Shown: in pieces, positions 1 to 7,075 of the stretch
Layout of the letters: every line of letters starts with the position of its first letter
Numbering within the stretch: the first letter of the stretch is position 1
Assembly (NCBI GenBank): GCA_910587505.1
Contig: CAJULD010000012.1
Coordinates: 7,791-71,790 of the forward strand
Source of the DNA: an uncultured Oscillospiraceae bacterium
Lineage (GTDB): Bacteria; Bacillota; Clostridia; Oscillospirales; Oscillospiraceae
Direction of reading: 5' to 3'
DNA length: 64,000 nt
Position numbers and translations under genes: made by a program
The notes under the pieces: model-generated
What the model saw: only the letters and a program-made list of their open reading frames with translations
Told to the model about the DNA's origin: nothing
Database searches by the model: none

Positions 1-333
1 GCCATCGCTTTGCTCGACGCAGTCACAGGCCAGGGTTTTGGCTATGGAGAATACCGGCCTGGACGGCGTATCCCGAACCCATTCCTGGAGAACGGAGGAG
101 CATTTGACCTCCACCCGCTTGCCACGGTATAGGATGTCGCACTCGCCCCATCCTTTTTTGGGGATAGTCATGTCGGAGCCGAGGGCCGTGTTTACAATGA
201 ACTCAGCGAGGTCGCCTCGTGGCCCGTCAGCCATCAGCCGGGACATGGCCCAGGCCCAAAAATCGCCAATAGTCGGCCCCAACTCCCGCTCCCCGTCCTT
301 GAAGTGGATGTTTCCGTCTAAGATTTTTTTCAT
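1..333 (-). CDS. PD-(D/E)XK-like nuclease-fold protein (partial, cut by left edge)
   Basis: The leftward frame starts at ATG 333 behind a GGAGGT site and runs off the window, giving 111 visible residues. Glu44 (in LAEFIVNTALG), Asp66 (in GECDILY) and Glu75-Val-Lys77 (VEVKCSS) are spaced like the E...D...(E/D)xK core of the PD-(D/E)XK nuclease superfamily. Similar proteins of Firmicutes mobile elements carry an EVKSSAYxQSW-type block, matched here by EVKCSSVLQEW. Enzymatic activity is an inference, and the C-terminus is unseen. It diverges from the regulator at 483 and has its own promoter at 391-419. Confidence 0.7.
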   Translation of the reverse strand, partial: MKKILDGNIHFKDGERELGPTIGDFWAWAMSRLMADGPRGDLAEFIVNTALGSDMTIPKKGWGECDILYRGKRVEVKCSSVLQEWVRDTPSRPVFSIAKTLACDCVEQSDG

Positions 334-390
334 AGAAATGACCTCCGTTTGATTTTTGGTAAAAAGATAGTCCATTGGCTTTCGTTGCAT

Positions 391-419
391 ATTCTACTAG
401 TGGCTTTTCGTGCTGTCAA
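391..419 (-). promoter_or_regulatory. Leftward sigma-A-type promoter bracketed by an 8-bp inverted repeat
   Basis: On the reverse strand TTGACA (419-414), a 17-bp spacer and TAGAAT (396-391) form a near-consensus promoter for the nuclease-like gene. TTTCGTTG (380-387) and CAACGAAA (417-424) are perfect inverted repeats, one overlapping the -35 and one just past the -10. This suggests an operator, plausibly for the divergent XRE regulator. Confidence 0.7.
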
Positions 420-433
420 CGAAAATGTAAGCT

Positions 434-444
434 ATGAGAGGATG
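434..444. promoter_or_regulatory. Short palindrome upstream of the XRE gene
   Basis: GTAC-AAT-GTAC is a perfect 4+4 dyad overlapping TACAAT, a possible -10 for the rightward regulator gene. No good -35 was found. It could be an autoregulatory operator, but it is short enough to be chance. Confidence 0.3.
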
Positions 445-482
445 TACAATGTACCCTCAGCATACGATTTGGAGGTATACCT

Positions 483-809
483 ATGGACAAGAAGCAACTC
501 GGGCAGCGGATCAAGATAGCCAGGAAGGGGAGGGGCCTCACCGGCGAAAAGCTGGCGGAGGCGTGTCACATCCATACGACTTACTTACGGCAGATGGAGA
601 CCGGGGTGAAGATACCGAGTCTGCCGATGTTCGTGACGCTGTGTCATGAGCTGGATGTCACCCCAAACTATCTGCTGGCAGACGTATTTGCTGATACCGC
701 CGGGAGCGGAATGGATGAATTGCTGACCCTCTGGGAGAAGGCGACACCGGAGCAGCTCAAGATGATAAAGGGCATGATTAAGGTTGCCTTGGACGGCATG
801 AACAACTGA
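483..809 (+). CDS. XRE-family helix-turn-helix regulator
   Basis: This 108-residue protein has an HTH_3/Cro-C1-type domain at about residues 7-60 (LGQRIKIARKGRGLTGEKLAE through ...VTPNYLLAD). A short helical tail (LLTLWEKATPEQLKMIKGMIK) is typical of small clostridial phage and element regulators. GGAGGT ends 6 nt before ATG 483. It is transcribed away from the leftward nuclease-like gene and followed by a terminator, so it is a monocistronic control gene. It is the best visible candidate for the protein that reads the conserved dyads or promoter spacers of the element, but this is inference. Confidence 0.9.
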   Translation: MDKKQLGQRIKIARKGRGLTGEKLAEACHIHTTYLRQMETGVKIPSLPMFVTLCHELDVTPNYLLADVFADTAGSGMDELLTLWEKATPEQLKMIKGMIKVALDGMNN

Positions 810-823
810 AGAAAGTGTATGAA

Positions 824-858
824 GGCCCAGAGCAGGTATGCACCGGGCCGTTCTTTTT
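824..858 (+). terminator. Terminator after the XRE gene
   Basis: GGCCC (824-828) pairs with GGGCC (845-849), followed by TTCTTTTT. The stem is short but the T-tract is clear. Confidence 0.6.
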
Positions 859-880
859 GCTTTATGTTACATATAATTGC

Positions 881-908
881 TTATATGTTACCAAATGGCA
901 ACATATAA
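881..908. repeat. GTTACC-N4-GG(T/C)AAC dyad, copy 1 (longest arms)
   Basis: TTATATGTTACC (881-892) and GGCAACATATAA (897-908) form 12-bp arms with one A-C mismatch around AAAT. A related TTATGTTACATATAA stretch lies just upstream. It sits between the XRE terminator and promoter copy 1, so it is not in that transcript. This favours a DNA operator over an RNA hairpin for this copy. Confidence 0.7.
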
Positions 909-950
909 AGAAAAACCAGAACTTTTTAAGTATAAAAATGGGTGAAACCA

Positions 951-978
951 TTGACATAGGCGGTAGATAAGTTACGAT
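951..978 (+). promoter_or_regulatory. Element promoter family, copy 1
   Basis: TTGACA, a 16-bp spacer TAGGCGGTAGATAAGT, then TACGAT. The spacer shares TAGGCGGTAG with copies 2 and 7. It drives the two genes at 1077 and 1333. Confidence 0.85.
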
Positions 979-1076
979 AAGATTGCAGAAAACAACATGA
1001 AACTTGCATATTTGAAGCACTTTTATTGAAGTATAGTTTGATTTTCTGCGAAATGAATATGAAAGGAAGATGCAAG

Positions 1077-1340
1077 ATGGTGACCCCAGAAGTGATTCGG
1101 CTCGATGTAGCCAAACTCGATGCTCTGATGGATGCGTTTGAGGCGAAGTACCTCCACTTCCTCGACATCGGCAAGGATGAGTTCGAGGAGAGAGACCAGG
1201 GGGCGCTGGCCTTCTACGCCATGCGGGATTTGCTCAAGAAGATGGATGCCGATGCTGAGGAACTGTGCGGGCACATGGAGGTGTGCGACGCCATCATGGC
1301 CGCCAGCAGGGCCAAAAAGGAGGGGGAGAATGATGGCTGA
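1077..1340 (+). CDS. Small helical hypothetical protein (paralogue of the gene at 24102)
   Basis: Residue 1 is placed at ATG 1077 because AAAGGAAG lies 7 nt upstream; earlier in-frame starts at 1026, 1053 and 1059 lack this spacing. The 87-residue product is acidic and mostly helical. It resembles the protein at 24102-24371: both have a (V/L)(E/A)K(L/V)DALM...FYA...VxDAIxAA framework. The paralogues therefore sit near both ends of the visible element. Function is unknown. The 3' end overlaps the next gene by 8 nt, which suggests coupled translation. Confidence 0.8.
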   Translation: MVTPEVIRLDVAKLDALMDAFEAKYLHFLDIGKDEFEERDQGALAFYAMRDLLKKMDADAEELCGHMEVCDAIMAASRAKKEGENDG

Positions 1341-1806
1341 CTGTTTGGACGCTACGAAAACCGCAGTCATCAGAAGCCCGTCCCACTCGGTGAGGGTTAT
1401 GCTCCGGGACGGAGAGGTGATGTTCGCCTCCAGAGATGTGCTGACCGCCTGTGGTATCAAGCACCCCGAAAAGTGGATCCGGCGGTATGAAGACCAGTTC
1501 GACGTGGAGAAGCTGGAGTATCCGCTGGAGACCGGCTGCGGGATGCGCCGGGTGAAGATGCTCTTTGTGAGTCGGGCCAGCGGACAGAAGATCGTTGCCT
1601 CTACCGCTTGTCCGGCTGAGACCAGGCGGTGGCTCCAAAACGATGTGTTCACATACGGGATCGGAAAGCCTGCACATGACGATGAGCAGAAAACGGTGGA
1701 GAAGGCACCCACTGGGATGGATGCCATCGGAAAGCTGGTCGACAAGGCGCTGATTGAGCTGCTTGAGATTAAGAAGTTCATAGCTGAGATTGGGGCCGCC
1801 GGGTGA
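1333..1806 (+). CDS. BRO-N-like (antirepressor-type) protein
   Basis: The 157-residue product begins at ATG 1333 inside the end of the previous gene. Residues 14-100 follow the BRO-N pattern of phage antirepressors: a VxLRDGEVMFASRDVLTACGIKHP strand-helix start and a later LFVSRASGQKIVASTAC...AETRRWLQNDVF segment equivalent to the usual LYRLIF.S.KPEAKxFxRWV block. The C-terminal 45 residues are helical. In phages, BRO-N proteins bind DNA or modulate repressors, so this is a plausible switch partner for one of the element's regulators. The assignment is by motif only. Confidence 0.65.
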   Translation: MADCLDATKTAVIRSPSHSVRVMLRDGEVMFASRDVLTACGIKHPEKWIRRYEDQFDVEKLEYPLETGCGMRRVKMLFVSRASGQKIVASTACPAETRRWLQNDVFTYGIGKPAHDDEQKTVEKAPTGMDAIGKLVDKALIELLEIKKFIAEIGAAG

Positions 1807-1814
1807 CCGTGCGG

Positions 1815-1893
1815 CCCTTTTCCAGCATTTTCTACGGCTCCCAGCAACTAATCATCCATTTGGTTTGCTCCCAGCGGTTTTAGGCGGGCTTCA
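1815..1893 (+). repeat. Intergenic repeat, copy A (about 80 bp)
   Basis: This stretch matches 17853-17931 at most positions. Shared blocks are TTTCCAGC, TACGG, AGCAA, then CTCCAGCGGTTTTAGGCGGG-like sequence. It lies just after the stop of the BRO-N-like gene and ends about 75 bp before promoter copy 2. No open frame is conserved between copies. Confidence 0.65.
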
Positions 1894-1967
1894 GAAGTTC
1901 GAGTAGAAAGTTATAGCCGATAACAAAGATAATAAGAAAATATTTTTGCAAAATCCTCATTTTTATA

Positions 1968-1995
1968 TTGACATAGGCGGTAGGTCTGCTAAGAT
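1968..1995 (+). promoter_or_regulatory. Element promoter family, copy 2
   Basis: TTGACA, a 16-bp spacer TAGGCGGTAGGTCTGC, then TAAGAT, preceded by an A/T-rich stretch (1920-1967) that could act as an UP element. It drives the 2052-3793 group. Confidence 0.85.
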
Positions 1996-2051
1996 AAGTA
2001 TGTAATCAAACAACACCCACCGAAGACGACAAGCCAGAAGGAGTAATGAAA

Positions 2052-2273
2052 ATGGAGACTCGTTATAGCCAGTACAAACTCGAAACCGTTCTCGCATCCG
2101 CAAGCAGAGTGACAGAAACCGATATGGAATGGGTGGCGATTTTTGACAATGATTGCACCGTCCAGTTTGATAGGTTTGTAAGCGAAAGTTTCAAGGCGGG
2201 AGAGACGGTGGTTATCAGCAAGTCCCCGAAGAAGGGCTACATGGGACGCTATTACGAAGGCACCCGCAAGTGA
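2052..2273 (+). CDS. Small hypothetical protein
   Basis: The start is placed at the second of two in-frame ATGs (2046, 2052) because AAGGAG at 2038-2043 is 8 nt from 2052 but only 2 nt from 2046. The 73-residue protein has no motif I recognise. It alternates beta-like stretches (MEWVAIFDNDCTVQFDRFV, ETVVISKSP) and ends in a basic GRYYEGTRK tail. It is the first gene of the operon from promoter copy 2. Confidence 0.75.
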   Translation: METRYSQYKLETVLASASRVTETDMEWVAIFDNDCTVQFDRFVSESFKAGETVVISKSPKKGYMGRYYEGTRK

Positions 2274-2304
2274 GTTGCCGGAACGATGATAGGAGAGCTT
2301 ACCA

Positions 2305-2535
2305 ATGAAAATCGCCGAAAACATCAGGTGCAAAGATTTTAGTGTGAAATGGGTGTGGCACCGTCAAAACATCCAGGGGCGTGAAAACGACGGATACTAC
2401 GAGATCTGGTTTCAGGGCAAGAAGAAAATCGGTACAGCTCCCACGAAGAAAGAGGCCCAGCGCATCATCAGCCAGAAAGTGAAGGATGTGAACCGGATCC
2501 TCAAGGCGGCCAGAAAGAAATATAACAACCAGTAG
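2305..2535 (+). CDS. Small basic hypothetical protein
   Basis: A 76-residue product with AGGAG upstream. It is rich in Lys and Arg, with a beta-like YYEIWFQGKKKIGTAPT hairpin followed by an amphipathic helix (KKEAQRIISQKVKDVNRILKAARKK). Basic, compact and in a phage-like operon, it could bind nucleic acid, but no family is recognised. Confidence 0.75.
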   Translation: MKIAENIRCKDFSVKWVWHRQNIQGRENDGYYEIWFQGKKKIGTAPTKKEAQRIISQKVKDVNRILKAARKKYNNQ

Positions 2536-2547
2536 GAGGTATCGGAT

Positions 2548-2715
2548 ATGCTTGCGGTAGTAGCTGTTTACCCCAGCGGTCACCAAGTTCTTATTGGGTT
2601 TGCTCACAGCCAGGCCGATGTCGACAGCCTTGTCGATGACGCCTGCAAAGCGAACGGGGGCCGGGAGGCTCTGATTGCCCGTGGCATCCACTTCAACGTC
2701 GAGTTGGCCTGCTAA
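2548..2715 (+). CDS. Very small hypothetical protein (55 aa)
   Basis: AGGAGGT ends 8 nt before ATG 2548, and the frame stays open to TAA 2713-2715. The product begins with a hydrophobic strand (MLAVVAVYPSGHQVLIGFA), then an acidic helix. Its spacing to both neighbours and the strong ribosome site support translation. Confidence 0.75.
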   Translation: MLAVVAVYPSGHQVLIGFAHSQADVDSLVDDACKANGGREALIARGIHFNVELAC

Positions 2716-2735
2716 GGCTGGGAAAGGAGAGCACT

Positions 2736-3122
2736 ATGAAAAAGATGAAGTTCGTCACCAACGAAGAACTGAACAACCTGCTTGAACAGGAGTTTGAGAG
2801 CGGCAAGGACTATATGGACTGGAAGAAGACGACCGAGGTCGACGGATTGCTGTACTCTGTATACGAGGACAAAAGAACCGGCGATCTGTATGCGGCCAGG
2901 ACAATCAGAACCGTCCACATGGGCTTCAACTCCAACGAGGAGGGAACAGTCGAGGAGCTGACCGGCATCGTCGAGCGTGAAGGCGCCTGCCACGCATCGT
3001 GGGGCGTGGCAGGGCGGACGATGCACGAGATCCTGGCCCACCAGCTCAGTAAGGAGCTGCCGCAGTATGACTTTGACATCGGGCACAACTACCGGTGCTC
3101 GGTGACCAAGAAGGCCGGCTGA
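2736..3122 (+). CDS. Hypothetical protein
   Basis: A 128-residue acidic protein starting MKKMKFVTNEELNNLLEQE behind AAAGGAG. It contains a beta-rich middle (DGLLYSVYEDKRTGDLYAARTIRTV) and a helix with a W-GxA-GRTMHEI motif. No family is recognised. A GGCCGGC/GCCGGCC inverted repeat overlaps its stop but has no T-tract. Confidence 0.8.
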   Translation: MKKMKFVTNEELNNLLEQEFESGKDYMDWKKTTEVDGLLYSVYEDKRTGDLYAARTIRTVHMGFNSNEEGTVEELTGIVEREGACHASWGVAGRTMHEILAHQLSKELPQYDFDIGHNYRCSVTKKAG

Positions 3123-3295
3123 CGGCCGGCCATACATAATGCCTAAAACGGCCCCGAAAAGCCGCTAAATCAACGGGAGAGGGCGGTAAGGAGTAAAAGG
3201 GCATAAACCACCATGGAACAGAAACAGGCCGGAAACAGGCCCTAAAAGCGCAAACTGCAAGTGCGTGTTTCCAAACGGTAACGGAGGGAAAAGAT

Positions 3296-3793
3296 ATGGA
3301 AAAGTTCAAGTGCTGCTTCTGCGGCGAAATCCTTGAACCGAGCGAGTCCGGGATGTGGGGGCACATCCAGATGAGTCACCCGGAGGAGTTTGAGTATTTG
3401 CAAGACCTCAGCACCCCAGATATGGTGCAGGAGTGCTACCTGCCAGCGGATGCAAAGTACGGGCGAAAGGTCTGCTTGGTTACGCCGGCGTTTGCCTGCG
3501 AAATGATCGCACACCTGAAAAAGTACGGGGAGATTAACCAGAACGGGGATCGCATGAGCTGTTACTTCCCGATTGCTATGGGCCGGGGAGAGAGGCACCA
3601 TGAGAGAGTAGTGGTCGCTCTGGTCGAAGAGGCCAATGGAATACCCAAGGAGTCGGCGGGGTATTCGCTCCACGTCATCAACGATGTTGACGGGGCCGAC
3701 TGCCAGGTGTTCACCACGGGACATCTGGATGAGGGCGAGTTGTCGCTGCTCCTCAACGAGATCTTGGATAAGCTGGCGAACGGATACCTGTAA
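3296..3793 (+). CDS. Zinc-finger hypothetical protein
   Basis: The 165-residue product begins with a probable zinc site, FKCCFCGEILEPS...GHIQMSHPEE (Cys6, Cys9 and two His near 23 and 28), like a C2H2 finger. The remaining 130 residues are mixed alpha/beta (YGRKVCLVTPAFACEMIAHLKKYGE, YSLHVINDVDGADCQVFTTGHL). A strong GGAGGGAAAAGAT site precedes ATG 3296. It follows a 173-bp gap that contains only an 8-10 codon frame and half of a GGTAAC dyad. Function is unknown. Confidence 0.8.
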   Translation: MEKFKCCFCGEILEPSESGMWGHIQMSHPEEFEYLQDLSTPDMVQECYLPADAKYGRKVCLVTPAFACEMIAHLKKYGEINQNGDRMSCYFPIAMGRGERHHERVVVALVEEANGIPKESAGYSLHVINDVDGADCQVFTTGHLDEGELSLLLNEILDKLANGYL

Positions 3794-3850
3794 GCTGGTT
3801 TTGAAAGCGTCTACGAAAACGAATATTTTAGAAAAAATTTGCCGGGCCTA

Positions 3851-3878
3851 TTGACCCAGGCGGTAGGCATTGTATAGT
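3851..3878 (+). promoter_or_regulatory. Element promoter family, copy 3
   Basis: TTGACC, a 16-bp spacer CAGGCGGTAGGCATTG, then TATAGT. Dyad copy 2 begins 15 bp downstream of the -10, so it would form the first part of the leader. It drives the long operon 3929-7963. Confidence 0.85.
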
Positions 3879-3892
3879 AAAGTCAAGCCATA

Positions 3893-3910
3893 TGTTACCA
3901 ATCGGTAACA
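3893..3910. repeat. GTTACC-N4-GGTAAC dyad, copy 2
   Basis: TGTTACC-AATC-GGTAACA is a perfect 7+7 dyad placed just after the predicted transcription start of promoter copy 3. It can be read as an operator or as a 7-bp RNA hairpin with a 4-nt loop. Confidence 0.8.
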
Positions 3911-3928
3911 GAAAGAGGGGTTTTGGAA

Positions 3929-4084
3929 ATGCTTGAAGATCTGATTATCGCCCTCCTTATTGCAGGAGACAGGAAGGAAAAGGAGCGGGCCTATCGCAAC
4001 CTTGAGCGGGTCGGGGTAGACCGGGTAACGGCAGATATGATCGCTGCCGAATACTATCGGCCGGAGGCGATGGCAAATGCCTGA
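3929..4084 (+). CDS. Very small helical protein (51 aa)
   Basis: First gene after promoter copy 3, with AGAGGGG upstream of ATG 3929. The product starts with a hydrophobic helix (MLEDLIIALLIAG) followed by a charged helix (DRKEKERAYRNLERVGVDRVTADMIAAEYY). A 17-codon frame (4077-4130) overlaps its end and then overlaps the next start by ATGA; it may serve only for translational coupling. Confidence 0.7.
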   Translation: MLEDLIIALLIAGDRKEKERAYRNLERVGVDRVTADMIAAEYYRPEAMANA

Positions 4085-4126
4085 AAGAATGGAGACCCTG
4101 ACGAGAAAGATGGAGGAGATGATGGC

Positions 4127-4462
4127 ATGATTTGGGCAAAACAGGACATGACCTGCCCTGAGTGTGCCCGGACAGGGGCGATGCAGTTGCTCATTATGGG
4201 CGAGGAACCGGTGCGGTACTGCCCGTTCTGCGGGTGTATCCGGCAAGACCATAGCTGGTACAAAGAGGTCAGCCACGAGGAGGCCATCGAAATCATCGAA
4301 ACCAGGAGGCCAACCGGCCTGTTTCTGGAGGATACCGGTGCGGAGATCATCGGCATCGACAACAGCAGCGGAGACGCTTGGACAGAGGAGTTCCCGGACA
4401 GGCTGGAGTGCCTGATCTGGCTCCTCCAGGAAGGAGGAACGGATGAACGGAGTGTCTGTTGA
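4127..4462 (+). CDS. Zinc-ribbon hypothetical protein
   Basis: The 111-residue product carries CPEC at residues 10-13 and CPFCGC near 32-37, a standard two-knuckle zinc ribbon. An acidic region ending in Cys follows (EEFPDRLECLIWLLQEGG). The zinc ribbon suggests nucleic-acid or protein binding, but no specific family is recognised. Its last 20 nt overlap the next gene. Confidence 0.8.
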   Translation: MIWAKQDMTCPECARTGAMQLLIMGEEPVRYCPFCGCIRQDHSWYKEVSHEEAIEIIETRRPTGLFLEDTGAEIIGIDNSSGDAWTEEFPDRLECLIWLLQEGGTDERSVC

Positions 4463-4781
4463 GGTGGCCCGGTACGAAGTGTACCACATGGACGTGTACA
4501 TGGACGAAGGCGGGTGGACTGAGAATGAGCGGCATTGGCTCGGGGAGCTGACGGTCAGGCCGGCCCTGAACGGGGAGATCGACTGCATCGACATCCTGTC
4601 TGCTATGGCCCGGTTTACCTACCCTGACTTCTACGGGTGCCGCAACAAGGCCCTGACCACCACTGACCGCCGACGGGTGTACGCCGAGGACTACTACGGA
4701 GACGGCAGTTGGTGGGAGGTCGGGACGGTGAAAGACCATATGCCCGTATATGGCCTGAAGCGCATCGAAGAGGAGGGATAA
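4443..4781 (+). CDS. Hypothetical protein
   Basis: A 112-residue acidic protein. The start at ATG 4443 lies inside the previous gene with AAGGAGGAAC just upstream. Aromatic-rich segments (YEVYHMDVYMDEGGWTENERHW, YPDFYGC, DYYGDGSWWEVG) suggest a small beta fold. No family is recognised. Confidence 0.75.
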   Translation: MNGVSVEVARYEVYHMDVYMDEGGWTENERHWLGELTVRPALNGEIDCIDILSAMARFTYPDFYGCRNKALTTTDRRRVYAEDYYGDGSWWEVGTVKDHMPVYGLKRIEEEG

Positions 4782-4786
4782 GCGAC

Positions 4787-5128
4787 ATGACAAAGCTGGA
4801 GTTGCGGGACTACCTGAAGGCCGGGTATCTCATGGATGACGCTTTTGACTTCGGGCCTGGGCAGGAGTGCGAAATCTTCAAGGCAGACCACTTCGAGCCT
4901 GGGGATGAAATCATCTACATCCCGGATGTACATTTGAACATGATCCCGCTTGGGACGCCTATCACCGACGATGAGGTCATCGACGAGGTGGTGGATAGCT
5001 GCTACACCGGCAACGACTTCATCGAGGAGTGTGAGGGAGACGTTGAACTGGCTGAACGGCTGTTTTGGTACTGCGACTGGCAGCACCCCAGCTCGGCGTT
5101 CCCGGAAGTGGAAGACGAGGAGGAGTAG
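4787..5128 (+). CDS. Acidic hypothetical protein
   Basis: The 113-residue protein begins MTKLELRDYLKAG at ATG 4787 after an AGGAGG site in the previous gene's tail. It is very acidic and ends EVEDEEE. It contains a short beta block (DEIIYIPDVHLNMIPLG). High acidity is shared by most of this operon and is common in phage early proteins that bind host factors or mimic DNA; a function cannot be assigned. Confidence 0.75.
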   Translation: MTKLELRDYLKAGYLMDDAFDFGPGQECEIFKADHFEPGDEIIYIPDVHLNMIPLGTPITDDEVIDEVVDSCYTGNDFIEECEGDVELAERLFWYCDWQHPSSAFPEVEDEEE

Positions 5129-5130
5129 AT

Positions 5131-6141
5131 ATGGAAAAGAAGCTGAGGCTGAACCTGTTCGACAACGACACAGTGAAGTGGGAAAAGGATGGGCGCTTGT
5201 ACTGCTTGCACATCCGGCGGGATGACCAGCCGCTGAACCCCAGGACGGATTGGGACAACATCACGACGATGGCCTGCTGGCACAGGCGGTATGGACTGGG
5301 CGACAAACTCTCCGATAAGGAGCCGGAGGACTTCTGGCAGCGGCTCGTCCGGGAGAATGTGCCGGAGCCTGAGATCCTGGAGGCGGCGGAGGCTGGGAAG
5401 CTCACCGGCATCCGCATCGCCAAGAACTCTGAAAACGGGGATTTGGCAGACATCTACGAAACCGTCCAGTGGCGGACAGTGTTGGGAAGCGGGGATCCGG
5501 GCGAGAGCCTCGAATATGAGGGGGTGCCCAGGGACGCCGTGGTCGACTATCTGATGGATGACCTGACCGTCCGCCACTGTATGATCCTGATGGAGCCGTA
5601 TGCGGAATGGCTCCCGCTCTGGCTCTACGACCACAGCGGTATCACGATGTCCTGCGGCTCCCGTACTGGGCAGTATGCGGACAGGTGGGACTCTGGCGGG
5701 GTTGGTTGGATCGTTGTGCTGAAAAAGACCGTCATGGATGAGGTCGGCACCGAGTACGTCCTGGATGACGAGGGCGAGCTGATGCGGGTGGAGCATAAGC
5801 ACCCGGACGCACCGTCCACCTGGAGCTACTTAACCCGCCCGCTTACCGACGAGACCTGGAGGAAGCGGGCCATCGACATCATGAAAGCTGATGTGGAGGT
5901 CTACGACCAGTACCTCACTGGCGATGTGTACGGCTTCAACCTGTACTCGGCGGATCCGGTCGAGGAAGGCGAGGAGCCGGAGTGGAATGAGGAGGACTCC
6001 TGCTGGGGGTTCTTCGGGAGCGACGTGATGGAGAACGGCATCGAGGATCACGCCGGCAATGGTCTCCGGGAAGCAGTAGGGTCTGGATGCTACGAGCAGG
6101 GCCAGGCGGTGGAGCATAGTCGATCCTGGCTCACATTCTGA
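5131..6141 (+). CDS. Conserved phage/element protein of unknown function (336 aa)
   Basis: The start is ATG 5131, 3 nt after the previous stop, with GAGGAG upstream. The protein belongs to a family I recognise from actinobacterial and clostridial phages only by its signature blocks: WDNITTMACWHRRYGLGD near the N-terminus, LYDHSGITMSC and DRWDSGGVGWI in the middle, and YDQYLTGDVYGF followed by DSCWGFFGSD near the C-terminus. It is one of the best conserved proteins here. No catalytic motif is obvious, and its job is unknown. Confidence 0.85.
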   Translation: MEKKLRLNLFDNDTVKWEKDGRLYCLHIRRDDQPLNPRTDWDNITTMACWHRRYGLGDKLSDKEPEDFWQRLVRENVPEPEILEAAEAGKLTGIRIAKNSENGDLADIYETVQWRTVLGSGDPGESLEYEGVPRDAVVDYLMDDLTVRHCMILMEPYAEWLPLWLYDHSGITMSCGSRTGQYADRWDSGGVGWIVVLKKTVMDEVGTEYVLDDEGELMRVEHKHPDAPSTWSYLTRPLTDETWRKRAIDIMKADVEVYDQYLTGDVYGFNLYSADPVEEGEEPEWNEEDSCWGFFGSDVMENGIEDHAGNGLREAVGSGCYEQGQAVEHSRSWLTF

Positions 6142-6156
6142 TAGGAGGGAGAAAAG

Positions 6157-6405
6157 ATGGACAAGAAGAAACTCGAAAAGAAGCTGCTGAAGTTCCTGGC
6201 GGCCAAGGCCACGGAGATGCAGGGGCAGGATCAGGAAAGCATGGACTACTCCACCAACATCGAGGAACTGGCCGACTGCACGTTCCTGCTCCAAAACGGC
6301 CTCAGCGACGATGCGATCATCTCGGTTGCCAACTCGACAACGAGCGGACGGCTCTACAATTTGGTGAAAGATCTGGCGAAGCCGGAGAAGGAGGCGGGAA
6401 AATGA
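6157..6405 (+). CDS. Small hypothetical protein
   Basis: An 82-residue helical protein (MDKKKLEKKLLKFLAAKATEMQ...) preceded by AGGAGGG. It has alternating acidic and basic helices and no recognised domain. It overlaps the next gene by 4 nt (ATGA). Confidence 0.8.
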   Translation: MDKKKLEKKLLKFLAAKATEMQGQDQESMDYSTNIEELADCTFLLQNGLSDDAIISVANSTTSGRLYNLVKDLAKPEKEAGK

Positions 6406-6794
6406 ACGGGAAGAAAACGCACGAAATCTCCATTGGGAGAACGGTGAAGGTGACACAGCAGGACATCGACGACATCATGGTGGCGGCTCTGGAGGGTGGT
6501 ATCGACTACTGGTGTCAGGAGGCGGAGGTCATCGAGGAGAAGCGTGTGGCCGATTGGGGCCATGAGCAGATTGCCAGGGGCGGCGTTCTTATTCTCCACG
6601 ACGCAGAGAGCGACGACAAATGGGAACTGGATCTGGAGAAGTTCTTGAACGGCGTGAAGCTCTGGATCCAGAACGGCGATGACCGGTATCACGCCCTCCA
6701 GAAGGATGGAACCCTCGACTGTTGCGAGATCGACAGTGATATGGCCGACATGATCGTCCAGTATGCGATTTTCGGGGAGGTGCAGTTCGGGTGA
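6402..6794 (+). CDS. Conserved element protein of unknown function
   Basis: The 130-residue product follows a pattern I know from many Ruminococcaceae and Lachnospiraceae element genes: VTQQDIDDIMVAALEGGIDYWC, then GGVLILHDAES, then LEKFLNGVKLWIQNGDD, ending DMADMIVQYAIFGEVQFG. It is joined to both neighbours by ATGA and GTGA overlaps, so it is produced in step with them. No biochemical function is known to me. Confidence 0.85.
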   Translation: MNGKKTHEISIGRTVKVTQQDIDDIMVAALEGGIDYWCQEAEVIEEKRVADWGHEQIARGGVLILHDAESDDKWELDLEKFLNGVKLWIQNGDDRYHALQKDGTLDCCEIDSDMADMIVQYAIFGEVQFG

Positions 6795-7066
6795 GCGGAG
6801 ACATCAAAACTGCCTACGGCCTGCGGGATGCCTACCACAAGAAGCGCCCAAACGGCCACTTCTTCGACGATGCCACCCTGAACTTCTTCGGGGAGACAAT
6901 GTCGTCCATGCGGTTGTTGAAGGAAAGGGCCACGATCACCGACAGCATGGGAGAGGAGCATATCTGCTATGTCCTCAGCTCGCTCCAGAGGAAGCATCCC
7001 GGCGGCCCCCGGCGGAAATATCACTATTTTGACATCGAGACCCTGGAAAATGTCATCCTGGCATAG
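6791..7066 (+). CDS. Conserved small element protein
   Basis: Translation starts at GTG 6791, overlapping the previous stop by GTGA, with GGGGAGG upstream. The 91-residue protein has the recurring block NGHFFDDATLNFFGETMSSMRLLKE and a C-terminal YVLSSLQRKHPGGPRRKYHYFD motif. This is a small family I know only from clostridial mobile DNA. The basic GGPRRKYHYF tail could contact nucleic acid. Confidence 0.85.
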   Translation: MSGDIKTAYGLRDAYHKKRPNGHFFDDATLNFFGETMSSMRLLKERATITDSMGEEHICYVLSSLQRKHPGGPRRKYHYFDIETLENVILA

Positions 7067-7075
7067 GAGGGCTAC

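Noticed and set aside
3123..3295. Two tiny frames (9 and 10 codons) in the gap
   Set aside because: Too short and without ribosome sites.
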